DNA of 60,000 nt from positions 795,173-855,172 of the forward strand of contig JAQGDQ010000007.1 in the NCBI GenBank assembly GCA_030141605.1, written 5' to 3'. This document shows, one piece after another, positions 11,111 through 31,735 of the stretch (positions are counted from its first letter, which is position 1; every line of letters begins with the position of its first letter). This stretch comes from Tubiluchus corallicola (Eukaryota; Priapulida; Priapulimorpha; Priapulimorphida; Tubiluchidae). Under the pieces are notes generated by a model that made no database searches, was not told the origin of the DNA, and saw only the letters and a program-made list of their open reading frames with translations. Made by a program: the position numbers and the translations under genes.

Positions 11111-14100
11111 ATGCATCGGGCATACGTACCTCTTAAACCTACTTGCAGCAGATTCCTGCAAAGAGACTGGGATGCCACAAAGTTTGAGAAACACAGAGAA
11201 CAGATCGCTAGAACGAAAGCAGGCATTGACAACAAACCGCCAAGAATTTATCCACATTTGCATTTGAAGGTTTGATATACTGTTTATTCGTGTTTATCTT
11301 CTAGTTGTTAAAAAAACTGTAAGTGAGAGTTGTTCACCATAAATGTTGCACAACTGACCCAGGATGCCTAAAGCGGGTCGCAACACCAGTGTGACTAAAG
11401 TTCATGATTCAGAAGAGCACGCTGCAACGAGCTGTTGTCTATAAAACGGCAGGTTACGTTAAACGAGTAAAGAATTTTAAGTGCCTCGTATTAGCTGCTA
11501 ACTACTGTTAGGACGAGCCAGGACGTCATTGCGAGTTCCAGAACACTTAACAGGTCTTTCATCAAACATACGTGGTAGAAACAGTTTTACCAAGCCTGAA
11601 GTTCTTGATTAAAGTATAAACGAGGTTTGGATGGACTAGAGTATGCTGGTTCTTAGACTGGATGCTATTGTATCGAGTAATTCTATGTCCTCATACGATC
11701 TTCGAAATCGACGAAATACATGACACGCGGCTTCATAGGAAATTCCTTTTCCGCGCACATGGAACGCCCTCGAGTCAAACAGAAAATGCCAACTTAGTGT
11801 ATTGTGTAAAATTTGGGTATATTATTTTGAGTATATAATGCTGATATTGCCACATTCCGGGAACAAACCTAGCCAGCAAGACAATATTGTTACAGTATTT
11901 CTGCAAATATGGATACCATATGGAAATATGGACTTGGACACCGAATTGTACTAATATTTCTTAATAATATGTGTAAACCATGTGTTTCTAATATTAGACA
12001 AAAATAATCTATATTGTACCAACATGGTGACAAAAATTTCTGAACATGTTTTTGTCAATATCATGACAAGATCGTGACCATATATATACATATATGGTGA
12101 CAATAATGTCTGCTACTTAGGAAGCTAGTACGGGTAACACTGCACTACACTGAAGTAACATGATCAACTACAAATCTGTTCAAGGCATCCAATTCCACTT
12201 AACACAATGTTAATAGTGTTATATTACTGGCTACGAATAATGAAGCAAAAAGTAATAGTCTATGATTAAAGAACCAAATAAGTCTAAAAATTAATATTAA
12301 TTTGGCCAAGCCATTTATAGGTTCTCTGGAAGCATAATTTTTAGAAGGGAAATTCAGTTAAATTTAAAGTGGGACTCGTTTACAAAATGAATCTGCTGCT
12401 AACTCGATATGTATATATAACTTATACATACATATTGTCGTAAAAAGCTGTGAAACGGGAATTAATCAGTAAAATACTCGAGCTAATTCTGACTTAATTA
12501 ATTCGCGCAATCATAAAAGTTTGACTTTGATTTGTTTTAGTTGAAGAAAATGCAGCTGGAATCACTTAGGCTTCAAGAGATAGAGAAAGACAATAACATT
12601 CTTCTGGAAAAAATTTCACATATTTTACGAACCGGTGGAAGAATTGATAACAAAAACTTATCGTATGAGGTATGACTAGATCTTCAAAATCATTATTTTA
12701 TAATCAAAAAAAAATTGTCTGGTATATCATTAGAAATGGAAAGCAGTGCAGCGAGACTGTACATTTCTGATTTTTGCTATCATTTCGCTAGTTAAAAACT
12801 GTTCAAAAATGCTGCCAATGCGAGCAGGATCCTAAACATTAAACATCGTGATCATAACTGCGTAGATCTATAGCTTTCATGGATAACGAACATAGCCAGT
12901 AAACTGCGTGGCATAAAATTATGAGCCAAAATTCGCAATGTCAAAATTTTTGTACAGGAATGCTTCTTTTCATGTAGGTCAATTGTTTGGAAAGTTTCTG
13001 TATTTCTACAAAAACTAAAAATAGCGATTTTAGTCGACGAAAAAAGTCACACTTAACTTTAAGCTGTCAAAAAGAATCTTGACCAAAAGCACAAAACAAA
13101 CAAACGCACATGAAGGATGTGTAACATTGTGATATGTGCTTGTTCTGAAATGATAACTATGTGTTATGATCATGGCATGCCATGACATCATAGCGTGCTA
13201 TGCCAATGATATGCCAAGTGTGCTATGATAGCATAGGTCTACACGCAAATATATTCAGTGATAAAAAGACTGCTTTTAAAGGCATAATTAATGATAATTA
13301 AGGCAGAGTTACAAGGTAGTATTTCCCAGAAAAATCCAAGCTTAAGGTGAGGGTACACATGCAAGAGAAGCAGATGATTACGGAGAAGTTGACGTCCGGG
13401 CGGTGATGGTAATAAATCAGAGGAAAAAAGTAACGTTCCATAAACAATTAAAGTAGTTATTAACTGGCAATGTAATGACTTGTACATGTTGACAACACTA
13501 TTTATATATGATGACATAACACGTGTGTAAGAAAAATCACGTGTTTTTCAAAATCTTGGGGTTATTTCTTTTATTTCTGTTACCTTGTTGCCTAGATTTC
13601 CTGAGAACTAACTGACCAACCGATGCACTCTTTGTTTGCCTGATTAGACAGATTTGTTGTTTGAGTGAGTGAGTGACTGACTGACAAATTCAGTGACTAA
13701 CTGCTTGTCTGATTTCACTTTCTTGAGAATTCATGCTCCATCATCAATTGTTTAGCCATACAGCAAAAGCAAGCAGACTCGCCAGAGGGAGCTTCTGAGA
13801 CTTACGCATGAGAATGTGGCAATGATGAAGAGAATCAATGCCAGACAACCTCACTATAACCACCACGAATGGGAATCACAGTGGCTGGTAAGATGCAGTT
13901 ATTTATGTGCGTTAGCATAGCGGAAAGAGGACTTTGGTTCGAGTCCCAGTGCAGGTGTAAAATTGATCACACTATTGCCTCCGTGCATTCATATGATTGT
14001 CTTGATGCAGGATGATGCTTGATGTGGGTCATTGGTAGACCGCTACTGGCTTATAGTGTAAACTTCTGAGCCTTAAAAATCAGAATCCTCTGTGGTGTGA

Positions 14101-16518
14101 GGGTAAGGTTAACTGTCCGAAAAGCAAAAGGCATTGGGTTCCAGTCAATTGGAGGTGCAAAAATCATTCAAACTTTTTAATTTAGTATCACTATTGTGAA
14201 TTTATATTATTATGGTATATAAAGTAATATATAAAGTAGTATATAAAGTAACCCCTTCCGTTCACAAAGTCGCAATTGCATGAAGTGAACCACTCGTAGC
14301 AGATCAATATGTAAATCCACAGCGCACCTTAGGAGGTGGCATCATTTGATCTTCTTAAATATTGATTTAACATAATATGGATATGAGTTACAAAACGAAA
14401 GTAACGGAGCACATTTTGGCGTGTTCTCAAAACCAACCAAAAGCGAGGAAAAAATTCTTACATTTTTAATAGTTAAATACTCTGCAAAACGGTATCCACC
14501 AACGAATAGCAGACGCTGCCACATAAAAATGTTCACTTGTTCTGTTTAGCTAAGGTCTGACATGAGTAATAGCAATTCTCACCGAAACAGATCTGGTGTA
14601 ATGATATCTAGGTACAGTAGTAATATGGTACAGTCAGAGTATTTTTTAAATAATGTTTTTATTGACAAATAAAGGATAGCTATTCTAGTTTATTTAAAGA
14701 ATTTGCAATAAGTTACTTCAACTATGTAAATGGTGCTAAAATATATAATGAGTAAAGAATAGAAAGAATGTTTAAGACGGATGCGGGCTAAATTAGAGGG
14801 TGGGCCAATCTGACAGGACCCCATAATTTCATTAGCCTAGGTGCCCAAAAAGTCATAATTCGGGCCTAAGTACGATGCCTGAAAAAATTTTGTAATGCGG
14901 GAAGAGAAAAACAACACGATGTTGGTAACGACCATGACATCACATTATCAGTATATCTACGTACTCACATTTTTGTATGTTTCAGGTTATTACATTTCTA
15001 TCAGACAATAATAACATTAAATCTATATTGATATTACTGCACTTATTATTTAATAATCATGTCAGTCATTGTCACAGAATAACCAAGAAAAACTCCATCA
15101 ACGGACGGGTAGTCAAATTTTGATTTTGAATGTGACCCTGACTTCTGATTTGCCATTGATAACCTGAAGTTGTGATTTTTAGTCTCTCGACTCCCCTTTC
15201 CTTCATTGTTATGATCCGTCAGAGATGATACAGAAATGAATAGTTTCGCCAGTTAGGTTATATTAATTAGCCTCTCCCATTGTTACCCTAAAACACAGGT
15301 GAAGAGCTAAGTATAAACAACCAGATTTGAGAGAGAAGTTCAAGGGATTTTTTTCAATAGTGAATGCAAGTGTACAGGACCTAATGCGGCATTTCTTAGT
15401 ACCTCGTACCTGCGGAATACTACGATCAGGCAGTAATAATTTCGACATTAAAGTAAAGAACAAGTCATTAATAGCATTTACTGTTTTCATTTAGACATAG
15501 AAAAGATAACAAAAATTAATACGCAAAAAACTTTCTATAAAGCATAAAGTTAACTTACACTGTGTAGAAATTTTCAGGCGCGGTGGTAGTCACCATTCAC
15601 TTGAAAATTATAACGTAATTGCTGGACCGTGGGTTTTCGTAAGCACATCGTGGCTTTCCGTAAGCGAGTGCTGCTTAAACTATTTCAAAATTCTGCAGCT
15701 TACCAAATATTTATGCAAAAAAAATCACAAAATTGGTTATTTAATTTTTTGTAAAAACTTATTGTATTTTTGACGCAAATTGACAATGCGCTGCTTTTCT
15801 TCAGCCGATGTACGACGTCAATGGTGGACGAATATACATTTAAAATGGGAGTGCCCAAGCGTGAAATGATCGCCACTTTAAAGTGATTCTACCTTTTTAC
15901 ACGAGGCGCTTGCCACGCTTTTATTACTAAACCATTCTTACATTTTTCGCCAACATTGAAATAAGCCCAAGTCTATAGAATACCTGCCCTTTCTTTTAAA
16001 TTTTGCAGATCACACTGAAAAACATGGAGTCATTCGCTTGTTATCCGCTTTTGCCACTCCACTACAGAGGAGTAAAATGGCGCGAGGTTGAGATTGCGGC
16101 TAAGAGATCTGTCACAGCAGGTTCTAAGCGATCACACCTTTCAAGACCCGAGACTTCTTTCGCAGCGAAGCCTAAAACTGCACCACCAAATAAGCAAAGA
16201 GACCAACCAGACGACAGGCCTCCTCAACAACCTGCCGAACCAAGGCCAACCAGTCCTAAACTAGAGCGACCAACAACACCAAAACCACGAGAAAAAAGGC
16301 GAAGTCAAAGGTTAAGTCGGCAGTCAGGGGGACAGAAACAAGGTGGTAAAAATACAGCACAAGGGTGTTCTAAGGAAACGGCTCGGCCCAGTAGTGTCAC
16401 AAATACAGATCAGACGTCCAGTAATACAAGAAATGATGAAAGAAATCTGGATGTAGAATCACACGAACCGGAAGTGGAGATCAGAGCTAGACTAAAGGAC
16501 GAAGAACATCGACGTTAA
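11111..16518 (+). CDS. CFAP97 domain-containing protein, CFAP97D2-like (4 exons, 309 aa)
   Basis: Exons are 11111-11269, 12541-12669, 13756-13887 and 16009-16518, all joined in phase 0, giving 309 residues. A TAG in frame lies at 11045-11047 with no ATG between. The N-terminus (MHRAYVPLKP), the PHLHLK/LKKMQLE junction, the KDNNILLEKISHILRTGGR segment and RQRELLRLTHEN...RQPHYN are the hallmarks of the CFAP97/Hemingway family, closest to what I recall of vertebrate CFAP97D2. Much of residues 50-130 looks alpha-helical. The family is tied to sperm and ciliary axonemes; Drosophila hemingway is needed for flagellar assembly. Exon 4 adds 169 residues, mostly disordered, rich in Pro, Arg, Lys, Gln and Ser, which is much longer than the usual tail. 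The donor after exon 1 (GTTTGA) is weak. Exon 4 has weaker support than exons 1-3, which carry the conserved domain. Confidence 0.87.
13905..14200 (+). repeat. Two tandem SINE-like units with B-box motifs (intron 3)
   Basis: GGTTCGAGTCCCAGTGCAGG at about 13935 and GGTTCCAGTCAATTGGAGG at about 14140 are followed by related sequence (AGGTGTAAAATTGATCAC and AGGTGCAAAAATCATTC). The upstream halves show degenerate tRNA-like A-box text. They look like two truncated copies of one tRNA-derived family in direct orientation. Confidence 0.45.
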
Positions 16519-17729
16519 TTTAAAATGACAAAAGAATGGGCTTATTAAGTTTCACACATCAGCTCTATTAAATTAATTGTATAGTTATTATCAATAAACG
16601 AATATACGTCGTAGTAATTTTTATGTTATCTTCTGTAGATTTTGTAGAGCTTGCATTTTTTTAAAGATGTAGCCAGGTCTTCAGACAAACAGTTTAGATA
16701 TCAAGGCATAATAACTCTGTGTGGCGAAACAAACGCACGCTCCTTATGTTTTAGAACAGAACTTGAGTAAAAATTTAGAAACGCGATGCTACACGCCAAC
16801 CAAACATTCAATCAGAACTGTGATGAAACTTTTCGTAACTTCGTTTAAATTTTGATTCACTAATGTATTAGTTAGAAATATAGGTTTACTTAGTTGTTTT
16901 ACGTGCCAATTTAATTTAAAAGTTTTATTTAGCGTAATGGACAGTGACGGGTAATGGACAAGTAAATGGAACTTAAACGGAACCTACAAAGCAAAAATTG
17001 CCTTTTTAGATAGCCCAGTGAAATGTTTTGCACCAAATTAAACACATACGAGTTAAAATGCAATTGTAATGGAGATTTATTGTCAAAAACATTGAGTATA
17101 AATGGGCTAGCTGCATTCACATTAATAGCTGCCTATATTAGAGAATAGAATCATACCTATAGGGTTGTATTCACACGATATACACTAGCTTCTTCGCTAA
17201 CATTTCTGTAGTGAGCCATAGGGCTCATGTAAAAGCTCAGCAACCGTTGCGTCTGCCAAATGAATCACACAATGCATGCATAAACACACTTATGATGCAG
17301 TCTAACACAGTCCATCTTGTGCAAAGTAGTGCACTAACAAAAATAAAAATAAATGCTGTGAAATTAACTGAGTATGATTAACAAAACAATAATATACAAA
17401 ATAATAAGTCTTAGAAAGCAGACACTGAGCGAAATAAACAACAACACTGCCTAAACAGGAGTAATTACACAAACGCCTGACAAAAACTGGTTAAAAACTC
17501 AACAATAATATTAATAATTATTATGTACAACAAAAATCGAATCGAGTCGAATGAAAATTGTGACAAGAGCATTACAACACTAGGCCATGATTACTATAAC
17601 ATAGGAAGAAGACAAAATCACTCACTAACGTAACATTTGCACTGGCAGGTAGGTAAATTTGCAATGATAATCACATCTTTTAACAACTAAAAATATTGTT
17701 GGCCAGTTGCATAGAAAAGCTCCGGCTCC
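16519..17729. other. Intergenic region
   Basis: Apart from the CFAP97D2-like 3' end, this is AT-rich DNA with A-rich low-complexity stretches (about 17335-17560). No exon, tRNA or clear repeat boundary was seen. Confidence 0.6.
16593..16598 (+). terminator. Poly(A) signal of the CFAP97D2-like gene
   Basis: AATAAA 75 nt after the stop codon at 16518. Confidence 0.6.
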
Positions 17730-18182
17730 ATAAGCCAGGGTTTTACGAGGTCACGACTTTTTTGCAACAATCGAAAACTTTCGCAGTCCAAAATAGTCTT
17801 CAAAATATTTCAGCGACTATGTTGCGAAAACTGTGATAATGGCGCACGAAAAAGTGTCGCACAGTGGTCGCAACATTGTCAAAAGCATCGCAAAATGTTT
17901 GCCAAGTTGTCGTGTGTTCTGAAATTGTCGACGAACTAATTTGTGACAAATTTACGAATGTTACAATAACTTGACGACAGTTTTGCGAAGTTTTGGCTAA
18001 GTGGCCAGTTTTGCTAATCCGGCGACAAATGTTAAACATTTTAAAAATTTTGGCGAAGCCAGCGACCTTTTTGCGACAACGGCGAACACCCACGAATGTT
18101 TAACGACTGTTTGACCACTGTTGAACTTGGAAATTTTTGGATAGTCGCTGAAGTTGCGAACCACGTGAAAGCCTGGCTTTAT
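17730..18182. mobile_element. MITE-like element, about 450 bp
   Basis: The left end ATAAGCCAGGGTTTTACG and the reverse complement of the right end ATAAAGCCAGGCTTTCACG match over about 24 bp with one gap and a few substitutions. The interior is unusual: it is dense in GCGAA, TTGCGAC and GTCGC words in both orientations. No transposase reading frame. No clear target duplication. Confidence 0.55.
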
Positions 18183-18910
18183 AGTTTCAACGTTACAACT
18201 ACTTATAATCTTTATGCACTTAAAAACATGATAGATTTTGCTGCTGCAGTTCACATTACAAAGTTAAAAGTTATGTTCTAACGTGATTAACACAACATTG
18301 AGATAATAACTAAATTTTACTAAAATCATAGACCTATACTTTACAAAAATCAACAGTGCACATTATACAAATAAACTTCAGGAGCAATATAATGCAGAAT
18401 AATCTGTACAAAATGTGATTATTTAATGCATTCTGTACACGATATATGACATAGCTGCTAAAAATTCTTTCTCATAAATTATGTACAGCATATAATTTGC
18501 TATTGCTAAAATATTTGAATTTGCTAACAATGATGCAGACTAACATTTGCATAGTTAAACAGCTTACTGAGTATATGTACAAGTAAATTTTTGTTCTAAT
18601 TACTGTTAACTCCATTCTCACCAATGCAAAAATGAGAATGAGTGATAACATACATATACATAATGACTGTGAAATGCATTAAATATGACTTGACTTGTAA
18701 ATCTTGTTGTGTAGACAATAATATAATATTATTCGTGATATTGCAAAGCAGAACACATAGAGCATCCTCAAAACTTCAGACGAATTGTAAAAAAATTCAA
18801 TATTTTATAGAATGACGTCGAAAGTATTAATTTGGATGCACTCATAAGCAAGTTCAAACATAAATGAAACATAAACATTCATCAGCTGATTGCATGCTTT
18901 CTTATTCTAA

Positions 18911-19132
18911 CAGTGCATTCAGACTACAAACAGTTCTCTCACAAATTCTCTCTGAGTGTAAACTCGCAAGTGTAAATGACTTTGCAAGTTCTCTCCCAAG
19001 AACTTGGGCAAAAATTCTCAGCAACTCTTGCTGAGCTTGCAATAAATTGTGAGAGAACTTGCAAAGCCATTCACACTTGCAAGTCTACACTCAGAGAAAA
19101 GTTGCGACAGAACTCTCTAGTGTGAAAGTGCC
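18911..19132. mobile_element. Foldback MITE with about 100 bp inverted arms
   Basis: Left arm text such as CTGAGTGTAAACTCGCAAG and TTTGCAAGTTCTCTCCCAAG returns in reverse complement on the right as CTGAGTGTAGACTTGCAAG and TTTGCAAGTTCTCTCACAAT. Arms are about 75-80% identical and cover most of the 220 bp. The outermost bases (GTGCATTCAGACTA against GGCACTTTCACACTA) resemble hAT-type termini. The neighbouring piggyBac element begins four bases beyond its right end, at TTAA. Confidence 0.7.
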
Positions 19133-19136
19133 TTAA

Positions 19137-21441
19137 CAGGTAGTCATCAACTTACAAAGACAACTGGTCGGAAGATGACTTGGATGCAAGTTGAACTGGA
19201 TATTCGTATAAATTTTAAAGAAGCACAATGCCTGTCAGAACAATGACGAGACAATGAGAAAACAACATGGCGAAAACAGTGAGAAAACAAATGCTGAAAA
19301 CAATCGACCACTTGCTTTTGGGGGCCCTTGCTGTGGTCCCAATTTTTTAGCTGTGAACTCACATCTTCTAAGAGGTGAGTTCTTGCTAACTTCTTATAAA
19401 ACATTGAGACAAATATATGTTACTGCAATATGTTAGTAGATATGCTACGTAATCATAACATAGATGGCTAGGACAAATTTAGTTTTCTGAATAGCTGCTG
19501 TTAGGGTATTTATGCCATGTTACACATATGTAATGCTAGGCTATTATAGTAAGTCAATGCACAAATATGTAATGTCATTCTGTATGTATATAGCTCCATA
19601 GCTGGGGGGAGATTGAGTGCAACGCTATAATGCTGAGGATGTACTGCACGTTCTAGATGAAAATTTGTAAGCCGTCAGAATACATATATTGAACCACCAG
19701 ACACAGAAGAAATTACAGATGAAGATTCTGGAAGTGAGGATGAAGGGGCTGCCATGGACAACTTGTCTGCCAATCAGTTATGTGTTCCTGCTGAAGTTGT
19801 CTTAAGCCAAGGCAAGTAACTTGGTGCTGAACTGAATAATGGGATGCCTACAGAGATATAAAACTACCATCAGATAATTGCGAGGCTGCATAAAGCAACT
19901 GCCTGGAAAGATAAGCCATTTCCAAATTATAAGTCGATGTTTCCTGACCCAAACTTTGTCAAATATCGCAATTTTTCAGCTAAAGAACTTTTTGAACTAT
20001 TCTTTAGCATTGAGTTACATGAACTTTTGGTTGAAGAAAGTAGATAATATGCATTGTTCAAGGGCAAGGCAGACCCTAGAATAAATGAACATGACACGAA
20101 GTGCTTTATTTACACCAATATTGTTAGTGTCCAGAATATAGTACATTGCGCGGAAAGCGATATTACTGGCAATGAGGTGCCCACAATAGTGCCCCATATG
20201 TAAGTGACAAGTATGCAAAATCGTGTCCAATGATGGAAATGATTAGAAGTAATTATATAAACTACTTTGTACCTGTACAGGACATAACTGTTGATGAAAC
20301 CATGAATGAGTATTATGATAGACATATTATAGTATGTGTAAACAATGCATTCACATGAAGCCAATTAGATTTGAATGCAAATGTTGGTGTCTGAACACTT
20401 CAACTGGATACTTGATAAATTTTGACATGTACCACAATGAAGAGTTAGAAAAGTCGTGTGGCAAGTGTTCAGCTGTGGTTTGGACTTATATGATGGGGTT
20501 CCAGAAGACAAAAACAATTTTAATTATGCACTTCATTTCAACAATCTGTTCAACAGTTTTGAGTGTTTGATGCCATTAAAAACTGGCATTCTCTCCACAA
20601 GGACAATTTGGGATAACAGATTGCAGAACTGTCCAATTATATTGCAGACTACAATAAAAAAATGACTGTGGTACTTTTGCCAGGCTTGTTCAAGTGACTG
20701 TAACATTCACATCTGCAGATGGATGAACAATTCTGTTGTCACTTTAGCGTCTACATGTCACGGCTGTGAAATAGATGCTATAGTAAAACACAATTCTCAG
20801 AAAGAAAAGCAAATGACTGAACTTACACTGCAAACATGCGTGGCACTGATCGTTTTGGCCAGAACATGAACAGATACCAAACTGGAATAAAAGGAAAAAA
20901 GTGGTGGTTTTCAATTTTTAGCTCTCTGATTGATGTCTGCGTACAGAATGCATTGTATTTAGCAAATGCTTCAGGAAAAGGATTGAGTCAACTACAGTTT
21001 CGTAGAGAAATCTGTATGGGCTATGTGTCTGCCTATTTGTCTGTCTCAAGATTGTGTGGTTTGCACTAGCAATTTTGGACAGCTAGATTGCAAAAAAAGT
21101 AAAGTTTGTGTGTGACTGATGCAAAAATATATTATCTGAGTAGGAAATATTCATCTTAAGTTAATGTCCTAAGGGTACACATATGTGACACTTGATAGTA
21201 TCATCTTACTTTTTTCAAATATAATTTATATTTTTGAAATATGCATTCTGACATTTATCATAGTATAATATTTTCTTAAACAACTCTAACAAAAAACGAA
21301 TTAAGGATATTAAGGCTTAAAAGAAGGAAATACGAGTTACTTTTAGCATTATATAATTAATTAATTAGTTAATTAAGTTTTGAACTGGTCATGAAGTCGA
21401 ACAGTTGTAAGCTGCATAGGTTTTAAGTCGATGACTACCTG
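19137..21441 (+). mobile_element. piggyBac-type DNA transposon, decayed, both termini visible
   Basis: TTAA at 19133-19136 is followed by CAGGTAGTCATCAACTTA. The right end at 21424-21441 is the reverse complement CAGGTAGTCATCGACTTA, so 17 of 18 positions agree. The 2305 bp between is the usual size of an autonomous piggyBac element and carries transposase remnants in the expected orientation. The right flank no longer reads TTAA. Confidence 0.85.
19693..21069 (+). pseudogene. piggyBac transposase pseudogene
   Basis: Recognisable pieces occur in order but in several frames with stop codons. First come the acidic N-terminal stretch (EDSGSEDEG-like) and DNLSAN with AEVVL. Next are DITVDE, which carries the first catalytic Asp, and KPIRFECKCWCLNTSTGYL. 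After these come a stretch around FNSFECLMPLKTG, then RGTDRFGQNMNRYQTGIKGK with the third catalytic Asp, and KWWFSIFSSLIDVCVQNALY. In the block normally reading DN-FTS the second catalytic Asp is replaced by Asn (NNLFNS). With frameshifts, stops and this change it cannot encode active transposase. A host-domesticated role is unlikely because the frame is broken. Confidence 0.88.
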
Positions 21442-21590
21442 CATTTAGATTCTGTATATTAATTATTGTAGCTTTTCAGCACCTTAACACTTGTATCAGA
21501 GCTAGAGATGCCGGTTGTCATTATAGTGTTGTAAAAAAATTAGTTTGATTTTTAAAACAACATTTCTCATGGCAGTGACAAAAACAAATA

Positions 21591-29877
<8,287 letters not shown>

Positions 29878-31149
29878 AAGTGAACGTCAAATTCAAATCA
29901 TGCAGATTACTTAATAAAAAAATCCCAGTTGATTTCTTGTAAACAATAACCATTAACGTAATCCATGCCGAAACAACAAAAATTTGACAAAAATCCACTT
30001 TCCCCTCTACAAAGAGAGAAAACTGAATTGACAACAACCGGGTCACACCCAGATTAACAAAAAATAGGACAAACCGTTAAAATTGAGTTACATTCTCGAA
30101 ATTAAGGAACTTAACAAATCCTGATGAAATTGCATTATAAAATTAGCAGACCAGAGTAAATACACGCAGTGACAAACCTTGTAGTTATGAAAACTTTGAT
30201 CTAAGAACACTAGTTATTTACTGGAGAAATTTTCCCATGGCGAAGCGATATTATTGTCACCTTCTCGTGCACTATTTCCTGATAACAGCGATTTAGATTT
30301 TATTTATTTTGGGGGTCGGATATTATGATTTTCTGATCAATCATTTATACGTTCATTTGTTGTTGCTCATTTAAGCAACAATAAATTATTCAGTGTAATG
30401 GCTGTAATTCAGAATTTCAATCCAGCATAATTCTGAAATGCTGGCTGTATGAGATTCACCGTGTTACAGGGTTTTCTCTGATTTACACTTGCTGTAACAT
30501 TGTAAGAAGGGATAATCTCTTCCCTGGAAAAAGCCATTTTTTGAGGACAGATGATCATAATTATCTACTGTTTTTTGACGCGTGTGTGTATTCTCTTTTT
30601 CTTCCCCGTTTCCTACCTCCTTTCTCTTAATTATTTTCTCATATAAGCAGCAATCGACAAGCTTTTAAATAGGTTAGTAGGACAGACTTGATTAATAAAG
30701 ATCATGCAGTCAAGTGGTAGAAAAAGTATTAATCAAAACAATCTGAAATTTTCAATGACTTATATAATTATTGATTTTGTCAATCATTTAATAACAATTA
30801 AAAGTTCAATATTATTTATTGTATAATTGATCTGCTTCAGACTAAAATTTGAAAGTGTTTGTAACAGCCTACGTAATAAAGTTGGTGGTTTTCATTTATG
30901 AATTAGGAATATATTATTAGTTATGAATAAGAAAATTGTGTTTAATTATTTAATAGCATTTAAAATTAGTTCTTGTAATTATAAAAGTTTCGGTAACTTA
31001 AAATATTTTGAGAAAACATTCTGTTTGATTTTTTAACTACAATTTGTAATACAACTATTGTTTGTGCAATTTCCAGAGTTATCATTGATATACTTTCCAG
31101 TTATTTGATGCTTTCGAGTTTTGACATGTAATAAAGACTTTGTGATAAC

Positions 31150-31735
31150 AACATTCGACTTGGAATATTCCCAGCAATGTGTATCCTCTCTTAAGAAAGC
31201 AAACAAAATTTTGGGGATGATAAAGAAGCATATCGTTTCTAGAAATAAAGAAATTGTACTGAAATTTTACGTTGGTTTGTTTAGACCTCATCTAGAATGA
31301 TTTGTGCAGCTTTGTAATCCCCATTATCAGAAAGATATATTGCTTATGGCAGGTGTACAAAGGCGTGCTACAAGAATAATATTAGGTTGTAAAAATCTGA
31401 TATTATTTGGAAATATTAAAATATTGCAGTTTGAATTAAGAATAAAGAATTAAAAATACACCATGGAGATGTTATTAAAGTTTATAAAATGTTAACTAGA
31501 AAAGAAAACATTTTGCCCGAAAAATTCTTTAATTTATTTGTTAATTCTAAAAGTAGAGGACATAGTTTAAGACTGTTTAATGAGCAGTATTCAATATTCA
31601 TTTTGTGTGAGAGTTGTGAATGAATGGAAATATGGAATAATCTGTCTACCATGGTGATTTCCGCACCAACCACAGTAAAGTTTAAATCCTTAATCGACAA
31701 TTATTTTGCGGAAAAATATGGGGCTCAATGAGTGT
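31150..31735 (+). pseudogene. CR1-like LINE reverse transcriptase, 3' remnant
   Basis: Conceptual translation in shifting frames gives SSLKKANKILGMIKKHIVSR, VLKFYVGLFRPHLE, then MAGVQRRATRIILGCKNL, and a C-terminal part ending NEW, NNLSTM and TVKFKSLIDNYF. This is the thumb and C-terminal region of non-LTR reverse transcriptases of the CR1/jockey type. Stops and frameshifts break it and everything 5' of it is missing, as in typical 5'-truncated copies. Confidence 0.85.
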
